The translations under genes and the position numbers were made by a program. Below, one piece after another: positions 13,142-21,083 of a stretch of DNA of 43,401 nucleotides. The notes below the pieces were generated by a model. It made no database searches and was not told where the DNA came from. It saw nothing but the letters and a program-made list of their open reading frames with translations. Each line of letters starts with the position of its first letter. The first letter of the stretch is position 1. Source of the DNA: a virus; the IMG/VR virus record IMGVR_UViG_3300032782_000017, positions 1 to 43,401 of that record, one strand, 5' to 3'.

Positions 13142-14077
13142 CTACTTAGGCCAGTACGTCGAGAGGATCTTCTCGACCTGTGCGAGTGTCAACGTCTTCG
13201 CTGCAGGCGCCGGAGGAGGCGCCGGCGGCGGTGCAGGAGGCGTCGGCGGCGCAGGCGCAGGGACCGGTACGGTTCCGCCCATCGCGTCGAAGTCCGCCAC
13301 GAGCGCTGCCCAGTCAAAACCGTTCGGTGCCTTGGTCTGACCCTTTGCGAGCTGATCCGGCGAGAGCATCGCGTGAAGCTCGCCACCACCAGAGGCGGTC
13401 GCGTACTTGGCGACCGCTGCCCAGGTGAGGGTTCCGATCATGCCCCACGAATCGATCAGTACGCCTTCGCTGTTGTAACCAACGCCCATCACGCAGTGGC
13501 CGTTCGAGGGATCTGGCGCGCCTGCGACGTCCCAAACGAATCCGTTACCAGAGGGAAACGGCGAGACCCATGCGTCCGGCAGAGCCATGCCGAAGTAGAG
13601 GTTCTCGAAGAGATCCATCGCCTGCATGACTTCGGTCTTGTTCGTGGCGTCGATGGAGATCGAGCCGAGAAGCTTCGTGCCATTGGCGAAGCCGTGGCTC
13701 GTCCAATACATGAGCGCCGTCGGAAGCTCGCAGCCCTGGTCGGTGCTGGGGTCGCCGGGCACGTATCCGCCGATCGCCGAGTAGTCCTTGATGATCTGCG
13801 CAGACGTCGCGTGGAAGGCCGTGCCCGCGTTGCCGGTTTCAACGCCGACAATGTGATAGCCACCTGCGATGACGCAATCGCCCAACTGGTCGTTCTCGTA
13901 GACATCCTCGAGTACGACTTTGGCTTTCGGCGAGAAGTCGCACGACGCGGGCGGCGTCGGCAGACTCTCTAGATGCGAGAGGTAGCTTTTGAAGTGAATC
14001 TTCGGACGAGAAGTCGGAAGCTTCCTACCGAAAGAGACTTTGCGACCATGAAACGGCGAATCAACTTGTTTGACCAT
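13142..14077 (-). CDS. Papain-like cysteine protease homologue with Pro-rich linker, 311 aa
   Basis: Start ATG 14077 (MVKQVDSPFHGRKVSFGRKL), nine bases after TATAAG. The likely catalytic Cys is in NDQLGDCVIAGG, the His in NGHCVMGVGY, and the third residue in IDSWGMIG, matching the C1/C39-like order Cys-His-Asp/Asn with the papain-type (N/D)SWG. A proline/alanine linker (about residues 250-285) leads to a short C-terminal helix. No signal peptide. Proteins of this type in phages are of uncertain role (virion maturation, lysis or host interaction). Confidence 0.7.
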   Translation of the reverse strand: MVKQVDSPFHGRKVSFGRKLPTSRPKIHFKSYLSHLESLPTPPASCDFSPKAKVVLEDVYENDQLGDCVIAGGYHIVGVETGNAGTAFHATSAQIIKDYSAIGGYVPGDPSTDQGCELPTALMYWTSHGFANGTKLLGSISIDATNKTEVMQAMDLFENLYFGMALPDAWVSPFPSGNGFVWDVAGAPDPSNGHCVMGVGYNSEGVLIDSWGMIGTLTWAAVAKYATASGGGELHAMLSPDQLAKGQTKAPNGFDWAALVADFDAMGGTVPVPAPAPPTPPAPPPAPPPAPAAKTLTLAQVEKILSTYWPK

Positions 14078-14123
14078 AAGGACGAGCTTATAGCGGTCCA
14101 AATGGTTTGGTCGGGCTTATTTA

Positions 14124-14140
14124 GGCTCACCTCGTGAGCC
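14124..14140 (-). terminator. Hairpin downstream of the methylase gene
   Basis: GGCTCAC-gag-GTGAGCC on the minus strand, 7-bp perfect stem, 4 bases after the methylase stop, followed by TAAATAAG rather than a clean T-run. Confidence 0.45.
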
Positions 14141-14144
14141 GACC

Positions 14145-14873
14145 TCACACCTTATGCGAGACCCAAATCAGTTCTCGGCTGTGATGGTTGTTCGAGGCTT
14201 TTCGACGGCTCGTAATCCGTTCGCCGAAAAACTCAAACGGCAGCCACGTCGGAACTGCGCCCGTCTTCTGACACACAGCCTCGCAACAGATGACCTGCCC
14301 CTTACACTCCCTTAACCTCGCTGCGAGTCTTTCGTAGTCGAGGCGTGTTTTCGACCGGTACTGGTAGTTATGCTCGTAAGGAGGGTCGACAAACCACGTC
14401 CGCGCCTCCGAGTCGAATGCGAGGAGTCCGTCCGCGCCCACGATCCGCCAGTGTTTTACGCACTGCACTTCCTCGGCTACGCGGGCACGTGTCGAGGCTG
14501 TCCATTGGCCCGGCTTGCTCCCCCAGGGCGAGACCGTCCAGCAATCGCCGACGTTGTTCGTTCGTTGCCAGTTCTTCAGGAGGAGCTGCTGTCCGTGAGA
14601 TAGGCCGAGCGTGCGGATGTCTGTGCCCTCCGGGACTCCTAGAGGGATCTCACGAATCGCGGCCTCCGAGGCTTCGTCTGTCAGCCACTTCCAGAGCGCG
14701 AAAATGTGCGGATCGCGCTCGTAGAGTCGAACGTTGTGTGCGGCATGACGAAGCGAGTAGCCGGCACCACCCGCGAAGGGCTCGACGATCGAGGCGTATT
14801 CGGGACGTGGAAGCTTCTTCGCGCTGAGCCACTTCGACCCGAACCACTTGAAGAGCGGCCCAGAGGGGATCAC
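14145..14873 (-). CDS. DNA adenine methyltransferase (D12/Dam class), 242 aa
   Basis: Transfers a methyl group from S-adenosylmethionine to N6 of adenine. Residues 6-15 give the family's FKWFGSKW entry motif, 30-40 the SAM-binding VEPFAGGAGY, and 163-166 the catalytic DPPY. Length is normal for a single-domain D12 enzyme. GTG at 14873 overlaps the stop of the gene upstream. The recognition site cannot be read from the sequence; phages use such enzymes to protect DNA from host restriction or to time processes. Gene order dUTPase, coiled-coil protein, methylase implies one operon. Confidence 0.9.
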   Translation of the reverse strand: MIPSGPLFKWFGSKWLSAKKLPRPEYASIVEPFAGGAGYSLRHAAHNVRLYERDPHIFALWKWLTDEASEAAIREIPLGVPEGTDIRTLGLSHGQQLLLKNWQRTNNVGDCWTVSPWGSKPGQWTASTRARVAEEVQCVKHWRIVGADGLLAFDSEARTWFVDPPYEHNYQYRSKTRLDYERLAARLRECKGQVICCEAVCQKTGAVPTWLPFEFFGERITSRRKASNNHHSRELIWVSHKV

Positions 14874-15229
14874 CTCGAGCGCTTCTTCGAGGTCCGTACG
14901 GACTTTTTTCTTGGCTTCTTTTGGGCTTTCTTGAGCGCCGCGAGTTCCGTCTCGAGCGCGGCAATCCTCTGTAGGAATGCGACCTTCTCTGGGCGTTCAC
15001 AATCGGGATGCCCGAGAAGGGTATCAAGGCGCCGAGCAAGATCCAACGCTTCTCTAACGTCCTTGAGAAGCTGTTGTAGCTGGTCTGGCGGGATTGCCGG
15101 CTGCCATGGAATGGGGAGTGGCGGCAGTGGAGGCACCCATCCGGGAGAGACCGGCGCTAACGGCTCCGGATTGACAGGGATCGGAATGATGGGGCCGAAG
15201 CCGTCCATGACGTTCGAGTAGACGCACAT
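14870..15229 (-). CDS. Pro-rich protein with coiled coil and basic tail, 119 aa
   Basis: Starts MCVYSNVMDGFGPIIPIPVN. Residues 10-45 are proline-rich (PLPPLPIPWQPAIPP), residues 50-105 helical with heptads (LQQLLKDVREALDLARRLD, AALETELAALKKA). The end is strongly basic and partly encoded by a dispersed palindrome (VRT). ATG lies two bases after the dUTPase stop. Unknown function. Confidence 0.6.
   Translation of the reverse strand: MCVYSNVMDGFGPIIPIPVNPEPLAPVSPGWVPPLPPLPIPWQPAIPPDQLQQLLKDVREALDLARRLDTLLGHPDCERPEKVAFLQRIAALETELAALKKAQKKPRKKSVRTSKKRSR
14891..14904. repeat. Dispersed palindrome
   Basis: GGTCCGTACGGACT inside the last codons of the coiled-coil gene; on the plus strand TTTTTT follows. 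Confidence 0.85.
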
Positions 15230-15230
15230 G

Positions 15231-15665
15231 TCAGGCCCCGGTGGATCCCCAGCCACCGGCACCGCGCTCTGTCGTACCAAGCGCTTCTAGCGAGTTCACC
15301 TCGACGAGCTTCGGTGACAGTACCTCGACAAAGCACAACTGGGCAACGCGCTGTCCGGGACTAACGACCTGCCGTGTATGTGTGAGGTTAAGCAGAATCG
15401 CTGCCAACTCCCCCCGAAATGGAGCGTCGATCGTGCCCAGACTTACCAAAATACCCTTCGCGCTAAGAGAAGAGCGCGGCCTGATTTGCGCCTCGATCCC
15501 CGGACTCATCCCCAAATGGATTCCAGTGGGGATCTTGACGGGCACGAAGGGCACCAGCACGATTGGCCCCTCAATGCACGCCGTAAGGTCGTACCCCGAG
15601 TCCTGCTCGATGTGCTTGTACGGAAGGGGAATCTGAACATCGCGGCGGTAAACAGGTATTTCCAC
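15231..15665 (-). CDS. dut: dUTPase, trimeric type (deoxyuridine 5'-triphosphate nucleotidohydrolase), 144 aa
   Basis: Hydrolyses dUTP to dUMP and pyrophosphate, keeping uracil out of phage DNA and feeding dTMP synthesis. All five motifs are present in order: DSGYDL, RPRSSLSAKGI, GTIDAPFRGEL (Phe in place of the usual Tyr), GQRVAQLCF and the P-loop-like C-terminal RGAGGWGSTG. Length matches the family. Start is GTG at 15665. First gene of an operon with the coiled-coil protein and the methylase. Confidence 0.95.
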   Translation of the reverse strand: MEIPVYRRDVQIPLPYKHIEQDSGYDLTACIEGPIVLVPFVPVKIPTGIHLGMSPGIEAQIRPRSSLSAKGILVSLGTIDAPFRGELAAILLNLTHTRQVVSPGQRVAQLCFVEVLSPKLVEVNSLEALGTTERGAGGWGSTGA

Positions 15666-15754
15666 GCGTTAGGGTGTACCACATAGAACCCCGCGTTTTC
15701 GACTTGAAACGTCTTTTTCGCCACGATCCTGAACTCTCGGCTAAAATCAGAACA

Positions 15755-16021
15755 ATGAGTTCGCAACTTATCGAGCAAGTTCAGGCCCTGATCGTAGCGG
15801 GCGAGGCTATCGGTCAACCTCCTACCGAGGTCGAACCGGACCCGGAGCCCTCCATCGAGGAGATGGCGAAGCTTGGCTCGGGAGCCCGCTTCAAGGCTCT
15901 CGCGAAGAAGATCGGCTCGCGCGGCGGCGTCCGAGATCCGGACGCAGTTGCAGCAGCGATCGGTCGCAAGAAATGGGGAGCCAAACGAATGGTTCGAATG
16001 GCTGCGGCCGGACACAAGTAA
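15755..16021 (+). CDS. Hypothetical basic protein, 88 aa
   Basis: ATG at 15755, seven bases after TAAAAT, the leaderless-style layout used on the minus strand as well. Starts MSSQLIEQVQALIVAGEAIG; an acidic Pro-rich link precedes a basic C-terminal half (RFKALAKKIGSRGGVRDPDA) of a kind common in small phage proteins. An in-frame extension to 15674 has no promoter support. Function unknown. Confidence 0.65.
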   Translation: MSSQLIEQVQALIVAGEAIGQPPTEVEPDPEPSIEEMAKLGSGARFKALAKKIGSRGGVRDPDAVAAAIGRKKWGAKRMVRMAAAGHK

Positions 16022-16222
16022 GTGGGCGGCTGGACGGTGGAGTTTAGACCACCGCTTCCACGCAAACTGGCACGCGTGGTGAATATCCTGGCTAGAGGTC
16101 TATTCGCGTTCTGCCTAGGCGCGATGATGGGCTTAACGATCGCGCGGATCTTAGCAGAGCGCGGCTGCTATATCGAATCAGACCTAGTTACCGTAGTCTG
16201 TGCAGACAGGGTCTCAAGGTAG
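16022..16222 (+). CDS. Small membrane protein, 66 aa
   Basis: GTG directly after the stop of the gene upstream. One strong transmembrane helix (VVNILARGLFAFCLGAMMGL) with basic residues before it. Could be a holin-like or anchoring protein, but a single helix gives no family. The 3' end overlaps the convergent gene at 16214 by nine bases. Confidence 0.55.
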   Translation: MGGWTVEFRPPLPRKLARVVNILARGLFAFCLGAMMGLTIARILAERGCYIESDLVTVVCADRVSR

Positions 16223-16552
16223 ATTTCGAATAACTCGTGCGCAGTCCTGCCAGTAGGAGGCGCGCGCGTCGAGGTCCTCGCAGGCTCTCGCGGCCTCTTC
16301 GAGCGCGTCACGTCGCGTCTCTGCGAGGAGCTTCTCGAGGGCCTCGTAGTCCTCTTTGGGCGGATCGCACGGAATCGAGATTGCGCGGAAGCGCTGCAAG
16401 TACATCTCCACTCGTGATCGGAAGATGCGCTGCGGCAGCTCCTGCGGGTTGTGTGTGGCACCGCACGCGCACGGACCGCTCAACAGGTCACATTCCTGAC
16501 CGCCGTTGAATAGTCTTAGGCCCGAAGGAAGGGCCGTAATGGGCTCCATCAT
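16214..16552 (-). CDS. Hypothetical Cys-containing protein, 112 aa
   Basis: Starts MMEPITALPSGLRLFNGGQE. An N-terminal CDLLSGPCACGATH group is probably a zinc site; the rest is helical (EDYEALEKLLAETRRDALEE). ATGA overlap with the gene upstream. Last gene of the minus operon starting near 19.05 kb. Confidence 0.7.
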   Translation of the reverse strand: MMEPITALPSGLRLFNGGQECDLLSGPCACGATHNPQELPQRIFRSRVEMYLQRFRAISIPCDPPKEDYEALEKLLAETRRDALEEAARACEDLDARASYWQDCARVIRNLP

Positions 16553-17106
16553 TTCGCCCTCTGTGAAGGGTCGTCTCCCAGTGCGTACTTGATCGCCTTC
16601 TCCAGCTCACGTCCTGCCTTGAGCGTGATTCTGTACGTCGGCGCGCGCATAGCCTCAATCTCCGACTCCTTGATTTTACCTGTCTCGATCAGACGGAGGA
16701 GATGCGTCGGGCTGAACTCGCGCACTGTACTCTCGACGAAGACTGCGTTGTAAGGGATCTCTCTGGTCTCGAGAAGTGCCTTCAGGAGCTGAAGGTCAGG
16801 GAGAGTCGGGACGCTTTTCTCTCGAGTGAGAACGTTTTCCCCCACTTTGACTGACTTGTGGCCCTTGTCGGACTCTTCCCCGAACTTGTCAGCGCACGCA
16901 TGAAGGGTCGGCTTGATCGCCTCGAGTCGAGCCGTGATCTTCGCGTGGAGCTGCTTGAGAGCGATGTACGAGGCCAGCAGACGGTCGAAGTCCTCAAACG
17001 ACTCTGGGGTCTCAGGCACGGCCGCGATCTCTTCTTGCATAATCGGGCCTAGCCCGAACTTCGCAAGCTCCTCGCGAATAAAGGTTGAAACGGGTCTGTC
17101 AGCCAC
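16549..17106 (-). CDS. Hypothetical protein, 185 aa
   Basis: Starts MADRPVSTFIREELAKFGLG. Helical N-terminal half (FDRLLASYIALKQLHAKITA), then a region with mixed strands and helices ending in DDPSQRAK. Weak resemblance in layout to phage Gam-type host nuclease inhibitors, but no key motif supports this. Directly downstream of GroES in the same operon. Confidence 0.7.
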   Translation of the reverse strand: MADRPVSTFIREELAKFGLGPIMQEEIAAVPETPESFEDFDRLLASYIALKQLHAKITARLEAIKPTLHACADKFGEESDKGHKSVKVGENVLTREKSVPTLPDLQLLKALLETREIPYNAVFVESTVREFSPTHLLRLIETGKIKESEIEAMRAPTYRITLKAGRELEKAIKYALGDDPSQRAK

Positions 17107-17115
17107 TGCTGCTCT

Positions 17116-17406
17116 CTACTTGGCAACGACCGCGAGGATGTCCTCTTCACGGAGGATCAGACACTCGATACCCTCGAGCTTCACTTCGGTCCCCGCGTAC
17201 TTCCCGAACAGTACGCGATCGCCGACCTTCACCGTGAGCGGGCGGGTATTTCCGTCCTCGTAGATCTTCCCCTCGCCGACCGCCAAGACCTCGCCCTCGA
17301 CGGGCTTCTCCTTGGCATTTTCCGGGTAGATGATTCCGCCGGGAGACTTGGTCTCGGCGGCAATCCGTTTGAGGACTACACGATCTTGGAGGGGGACGAT
17401 GTTCAT
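17116..17406 (-). CDS. groS: Co-chaperonin GroES, 96 aa
   Basis: Caps the GroEL ring during protein folding. The sequence matches GroES from end to end: LQDRVVLKR at the start, the mobile loop region SPGGIIYP, the GEVLAVGEG strand, [17 protein letters not shown] and the terminal [11 protein letters not shown]. No GroEL is visible, so it probably works with host GroEL, as phage T4 gp31 does for capsid protein folding. It sits mid-operon between unknown genes. Confidence 0.95.
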   Translation of the reverse strand: MNIVPLQDRVVLKRIAAETKSPGGIIYPENAKEKPVEGEVLAVGEGKIYEDGNTRPLTVKVGDRVLFGKYAGTEVKLEGIECLILREEDILAVVAK

Positions 17407-17416
17407 AGCTTCTCTT

Positions 17417-17719
17417 CTACTTGATTAGGCGCGTTTCGTCCAGCGCCGACATTGCCAGCGCAGCCTGGTAGGCGCGCTCATCGAATGGGATGAAATTGCG
17501 CTCGACCCTCTTCCCCGTGTAGCCGCACTCATGACAGCCATATGGGCCGTACCTGACCCCATAGTCACCATAATCGGTACAGCCGGTGCAGTCGCGAGTG
17601 TAGACAGACTCGTAACCCTCAACCCCAAGATGCCAGCGCACGCGACGAAACACGCCCATCCAGTCGCGACGCATTCTGTACTTGGCCGTGGCGCCTGCTC
17701 TGGTTAGCGAACTATCCAC
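17417..17719 (-). CDS. Hypothetical zinc-ribbon protein, about 100 aa
   Basis: The core [11 protein letters not shown]...[10 protein letters not shown] forms a CxxC-CxxC zinc ribbon. Start is uncertain: GTG 17719 overlaps the stop of the 51-aa gene and has GGAA upstream; ATG 17674 would give 85 aa ([15 protein letters not shown]). A role in nucleic-acid binding is possible but not shown. Confidence 0.6.
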   Translation of the reverse strand: MDSSLTRAGATAKYRMRRDWMGVFRRVRWHLGVEGYESVYTRDCTGCTDYGDYGVRYGPYGCHECGYTGKRVERNFIPFDERAYQAALAMSALDETRLIK

Positions 17720-17867
17720 TTGCCGTTCCGAGCGCACGGCGTTGGAAGGCCGAGGACACCGGCGCCTGCTCTGCCGTTTCCTGCGCTTGCCGGATCAACC
17801 GCTCGCACAACTTACATGTCACGCGCCGAATGGCTAGATTACCGGCGAAATGTGTCCGAAGGCTCAT
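17712..17867 (-). CDS. Hypothetical protein with CKLC motif, 51 aa
   Basis: ATG at 17867 overlaps the stop of the membrane-anchored gene (ATGA). Product starts MSLRTHFAGNLAIRRVTCKL and continues helical; one CxxC pair. The overlap on both sides supports a real, coupled small gene. Function unknown. Confidence 0.5.
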   Translation of the reverse strand: MSLRTHFAGNLAIRRVTCKLCERLIRQAQETAEQAPVSSAFQRRALGTASG

Positions 17868-18496
17868 TTGCTGAATTGAGATCGGGTCTCTGAGAGCGGG
17901 CAGCTATGCGCGGCCGTAGGCGCAAAGAAACACGGCTTGTGAGGCTGTGCTCGATGGCCGCACGTACCTTGCGCAGCATTTGCTAGATAGGCCGGAGGGG
18001 GCTGTTTGAGGTGCACGCACGGATGCGGCCCCGGGGGAACCTTGGGGAGCTTCATGTGCTGCTCGCGAACCACACGTTGTCGCGGGTGTGTGCGATCGGC
18101 TTCTGCAACAACGCCAGGCTGGGGCTCTCTCATGCGCGCCGCAGGCTGGGGCGGGACTGGGAGGATTCCGGGCATTCCCGCGTCCCCCGCCATAGCATCC
18201 TCGTCGTCTAGCGCGGCAAACGCCGCATCGACCGCGCCGGGCACGTTTTCTGTCGCTGCGACTGCCGCTGCCGCCTCAGGTGGGATTGAGGCGGCTAACG
18301 TCATGTTTGCGTAGTCTTTGACGCCCACCGAGAGCCGTGCGGCCCACGCCTCCATGGCTGCGTACGTAGCGACCGGCACATCCAGCACGAGCCGTTTCGT
18401 TTCTTTCACGTTGCCCTTTCGAAACTCGTGCCACTCCCGAAATCCGACAGCCATCCCTACGAGGACTCCCAAAAGGATGATTCCGGGCAGAAGCAT
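17864..18496 (-). CDS. Membrane-anchored protein with Pro/Ala-rich tail, 210 aa
   Basis: Residues 2-20 form a hydrophobic signal anchor (LLPGIILLGVLVGMAVGF). A short globular part (KRLVLDVPVATYAAMEAWAA) looks like a ribbon-helix-helix or small alpha/beta segment, then Ala/Pro-rich low complexity and a C-terminal His/Cys-rich stretch. Likely inner-membrane with the bulk in the cytoplasm or periplasm; no family. Confidence 0.6.
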   Translation of the reverse strand: MLLPGIILLGVLVGMAVGFREWHEFRKGNVKETKRLVLDVPVATYAAMEAWAARLSVGVKDYANMTLAASIPPEAAAAVAATENVPGAVDAAFAALDDEDAMAGDAGMPGILPVPPQPAARMREPQPGVVAEADRTHPRQRVVREQHMKLPKVPPGPHPCVHLKQPPPAYLANAAQGTCGHRAQPHKPCFFAPTAAHSCPLSETRSQFSK

Positions 18497-18497
18497 T

Positions 18498-18779
18498 TCA
18501 GGCTGCGACTCTACGCCGATTCGGGTCGTTTAGGAAGATCCGAATACGACGCTTGCGTGTCCAACCGATTACGTCCATCGCCGCGCGGAGCTTCTGGATG
18601 TTCTCTCCGTTCTTTCCGATCACTCGACCGAGATCCTCCGGAGCCGCATTGACGGTAAGGATGAGTCGATTGTCGCGTACTTCCTCCCGTACTCGTAACT
18701 GTTCGGGGTGATCCACCATGAAGAGAAGAAACTCCTCGAGCAGCTCGGCCTCCGACAGCGGAGTGTTGTCGTCAATCAT
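18498..18779 (-). CDS. KH-domain RNA-binding protein, KhpA/YlqC-like, 93 aa
   Basis: Contains the KH signature APEDLGRVIGKNGENIQKLR, with the GxxG loop as GKNG, preceded by a strand FMVDHPEQLRV like that of KhpA. KhpA is a small bacterial single-KH protein that binds many RNAs with KhpB. An extended acidic N-terminus and a basic tail (KRRIRIFLNDPNRRR) are extra. In a phage it might act on tRNAs, small RNAs or host mRNA. Confidence 0.85.
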   Translation of the reverse strand: MIDDNTPLSEAELLEEFLLFMVDHPEQLRVREEVRDNRLILTVNAAPEDLGRVIGKNGENIQKLRAAMDVIGWTRKRRIRIFLNDPNRRRVAA

Positions 18780-18780
18780 G

Positions 18781-19050
18781 TCACTTTCCTTTGTACTTGA
18801 GCTGAATCAAGTACCGATGGCCCCAGTCGCAGTCGTGGAAGGCGCGACAGTTCTGGCAGTCGGAGACTCCCTGCATGTCCTGGCAACGCAGAACACGCTT
18901 GGTCAGAAGGGCTCGCTCGAACTCGGGTGTCCCCGGACTCAAGCCCTCCAGCTCAACCTCTTCCTCCAGCTCTTCCAGCGTCGCGCTCACTCGGACCCGA
19001 TTGGGGCTCTGATGGGAGACCCTGATACCTTCTACGGTACAGCGCGTCAA
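18781..19050 (-). CDS. Hypothetical protein with CxxC-like sites, up to 89 aa
   Basis: Contains a glutamate-rich helix (ATLEELEEEVELEGLSPGTP) and CQDMQGVSDCQNCRAFHDC, a likely zinc site. No ATG exists at the start: TTG 19050 gives the longest version, and a GTG 20 codons later is the alternative if the TTGACA box at 19063-19058 is a true -35. First gene of the minus operon. Confidence 0.6.
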   Translation of the reverse strand: MTRCTVEGIRVSHQSPNRVRVSATLEELEEEVELEGLSPGTPEFERALLTKRVLRCQDMQGVSDCQNCRAFHDCDWGHRYLIQLKYKGK

Positions 19051-19154
19051 TCGTTTGTGTCAACTATTTAGAATTGCTTGCGAATTGCACAAGCTCTGCC
19101 TGGTCGGCGTATAGAGGTTGACAATCGTTGACGATTGAGCCACCTTGCGCGGTT
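19051..19154. promoter_or_regulatory. Divergent control region between the two arms
   Basis: Minus side: TTGTGC with 17 bases to TAAATA, or TTGACA (19063-19058) with 18 bases to TACCGT. Plus side: TTGACA (19118-19123) overlapping a perfect 7-bp inverted repeat CAATCGT-TG-ACGATTG (19122-19137), a good operator candidate. From here genes run leftward on minus and rightward on plus. Confidence 0.55.
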
Positions 19155-19733
19155 ATGGATCTAGCAACCGCAGCATTTTTGGCCGCCCTCAGTGTGACTC
19201 CCGACGCGTACAAGCCGACGGGGCTTTCTCAGCGCCTCATCGCCTACGAGAGCATCGCTACGGACATCGGAGCTGCGGTCGCACAGATGTCAGGCGAGCT
19301 GCCTTTCGATGGGCCGGCTGCGTCCGAGGCCACGGTCTACGCGCTCGTTGCGATCTCTGCCGAAGAGTCGTCCTTCGATCCGAAAGTCCGCGACTGTCGC
19401 CGAAAGGGCGATGGCGGCAAGTCCATCTCCGTCTTCCAGCTCTACCGGGGGCCAGGTCGAGGCGGCCACTCGGAGAAAGAGATTTGCGAGGATCCCGTGC
19501 TCGCTGCACGCCTGGCCATCAACATCCTCGATTGGTATCGTGGGGAGTACTCAAGCCAGCGAATCTTCAACGGCTACGCAACCGGAGTCGCCAATATCGG
19601 TAACTACGCGTCCTCCGTCCAGGATGGTTCGTTTCGACGACTGCTCCGAGAGAACAAGATCACGCTGACCAAAAAAGGGGTTGGGCGCCTCTACGCGCAG
19701 GCCGACGAGGCCGCTGTTGCAGTGCTTCCGTGA
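19155..19733 (+). CDS. Lytic transglycosylase-like / lysozyme-fold protein, 192 aa
   Basis: Residues 70-150 resemble the SLT goose-lysozyme-like fold: ALVAISAEESSFDPKV supplies the catalytic Glu, followed by SISVFQLYRG and a helix AARLAINILDWY with an NGYATG segment. Such enzymes cut peptidoglycan and occur as phage endolysins or tail lysozymes. No signal peptide or membrane helix. ATG 19155 is chosen; an earlier in-frame start at 19128 lies in the promoter region. The stop overlaps the next GTG. Confidence 0.65.
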   Translation: MDLATAAFLAALSVTPDAYKPTGLSQRLIAYESIATDIGAAVAQMSGELPFDGPAASEATVYALVAISAEESSFDPKVRDCRRKGDGGKSISVFQLYRGPGRGGHSEKEICEDPVLAARLAINILDWYRGEYSSQRIFNGYATGVANIGNYASSVQDGSFRRLLRENKITLTKKGVGRLYAQADEAAVAVLP

Positions 19734-20194
19734 AACGTCCCAAGTGCCCGATAAAATGCGAGTGCCTCTGCCACGACACCGGCGGGGGCGTTCACGACCA
19801 TCATGGTCAGCCCTGTCCGGGAAAGACGCTCGCTGCGAAGCCCGCTGCGGTACAGGCTAGAGGCTGCCCATGCCTGATCATAGAGCCCTGTTCGAATCGC
19901 TGTACTTGCCGGTGGCCGGGCCATTCGGGTGGCTGTCGCCGTTGCGCCTCGTACGGTTCGGAAGAGCAGGTGCGAAACGCCGCCCACTTCATTGCGAGCG
20001 CGGTGGAGGCGGCGATTTGGCGGACTCGTCATCTTGAAGAACAGCCGCTTCGCGAGGCTCTGGAGCGGGTCATACTCAGCCTTGGCGTCCGTGCGGACCT
20101 GCACTCGATCGTGGTCGCGGACATGCTCACGGAGTGGGCGCGCGACAAGTTGAACCTGCGCGACGGGTTCTTCGCCGGGCGTAAAACCGATTGA
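19730..20194 (+). CDS. Hypothetical Cys/His-rich protein, 154 aa
   Basis: GTG overlaps the stop of the transglycosylase gene (GTGA). The first 75 residues contain many Cys and His (CPIKCECLCHDTGGGVHDHH, CTCRWPGHSGGCRRC), so two or three zinc sites; the rest is helical (AHFIASAVEAAIWRTRHLEE). A GTGC-centred palindrome copy lies inside the coding region. Function unknown. Confidence 0.65.
   Translation: MKRPKCPIKCECLCHDTGGGVHDHHGQPCPGKTLAAKPAAVQARGCPCLIIEPCSNRCTCRWPGHSGGCRRCASYGSEEQVRNAAHFIASAVEAAIWRTRHLEEQPLREALERVILSLGVRADLHSIVVADMLTEWARDKLNLRDGFFAGRKTD
20087..20098. repeat. Dispersed palindrome, GTGC-centred variant, intragenic
   Basis: GTCCGTGCGGAC inside the coding sequence of the 154-aa gene, about 100 bases before its end. 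Confidence 0.55.
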
Positions 20195-20231
20195 TGCGAG
20201 GACTCCAAGGTGAGACCATGCCGATTCTTGC

Positions 20232-21083
20232 ATGGATTCGCTAATTGAGCGCCTACCCGCAGACAGTTTCGTCTCCAAGCAGATACCTCACTACGAAGAC
20301 ATTCGCGGTCTCCACGAGTGGTTCGACCGTCTCAGTTTCAACGCGGACCTCATCCTGTCCGGGGAGAAGGGCAACGGCAAAAGCCTCGCGTTGGCCGCGT
20401 ATTGCGCGCAAAAAAAGCTTCCCTCGGTAGTCTTTGATTGCTCGGAGGATGTGAGGCGCGCGCAGCTATTCGGGATGTTCGTACTCCGAGGGGATCGCAC
20501 GCCCTTCGTACTTGGGCCTCTTCCTACGGCGATCGAAGTGGCTAACGAGGTTGGGCAGTGCGTGCTCGTCCTGGAAGAGCTGAATTCGCTTTCTCCGGCC
20601 GCACAGAAGCTGGTCAACCCGCTTACCGACTTCCGCAAACGCATCGAACTCCCCGAGGCACAGCGGGTATTCCAGCTCAAGGAGAGCGCGAGGCTCTGGG
20701 TGTGCGCGACCATGAACGTCGCGTCCTACGCCGGAGTCCACGCGCTCAACGAGGATCTCAAGAGTCGGTTCCGGATCATCAGTGTTGGCTATCCTGACAC
20801 CAAGGCAGAGCAGAAGCTCGTCGCCTCGCTCCTCGAGAAAAAAGATCTTCGGATCGCCGAGACCGTTCTAAGGAAGGTCTTCACCCTTGCCAAGGAATCT
20901 CGACAGGAGCAGTTCGGCTACGCTCTGTCGACCCGCGACGTCGTGCAGGTGGCGGAAGACATTGCGAGACACGGTGTGGATCGTGGGCTGTGGTTGATGA
21001 GCGGGAAGTTCGACGAGGCGTTTCGCGCAACCGTCAAAAAGCGCGTCACGTCGATCTTTGGCCCCGTCACGGATCTCTGGTGA
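20232..21083 (+). CDS. MoxR-type AAA+ ATPase (CbbQ/NirQ/GvpN-like), 283 aa
   Basis: Walker A SGEKGNGKS (Lys at about 50), Walker B CVLVLEELN with Glu in place of the first Asp, sensor-1 Asn in CATMNVAS and an arginine finger in LKSRFRI. This is the MoxR branch of AAA+, whose members remodel protein complexes together with a VWA partner. The GTGA-overlapping VWA gene follows at once. A short in-frame-less ATG with a better ribosome binding site lies 14 bases upstream (eight codons). It may act on a replication or virion complex (inference). Confidence 0.85.
   Translation: MDSLIERLPADSFVSKQIPHYEDIRGLHEWFDRLSFNADLILSGEKGNGKSLALAAYCAQKKLPSVVFDCSEDVRRAQLFGMFVLRGDRTPFVLGPLPTAIEVANEVGQCVLVLEELNSLSPAAQKLVNPLTDFRKRIELPEAQRVFQLKESARLWVCATMNVASYAGVHALNEDLKSRFRIISVGYPDTKAEQKLVASLLEKKDLRIAETVLRKVFTLAKESRQEQFGYALSTRDVVQVAEDIARHGVDRGLWLMSGKFDEAFRATVKKRVTSIFGPVTDLW

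Noticed and set aside
7329-14904. Dispersed palindromes as intrinsic terminators
   Set aside because: At 7329 and 14891 a T-run follows on the plus strand, but genes there are minus; at 28685 the T-run is on minus among plus genes. Other copies lack T-runs, so termination does not explain the set.
18006-18314. Plus-strand frames over the membrane-anchored gene
   Set aside because: Opposite-strand shadow of the Pro/Ala-rich tail.
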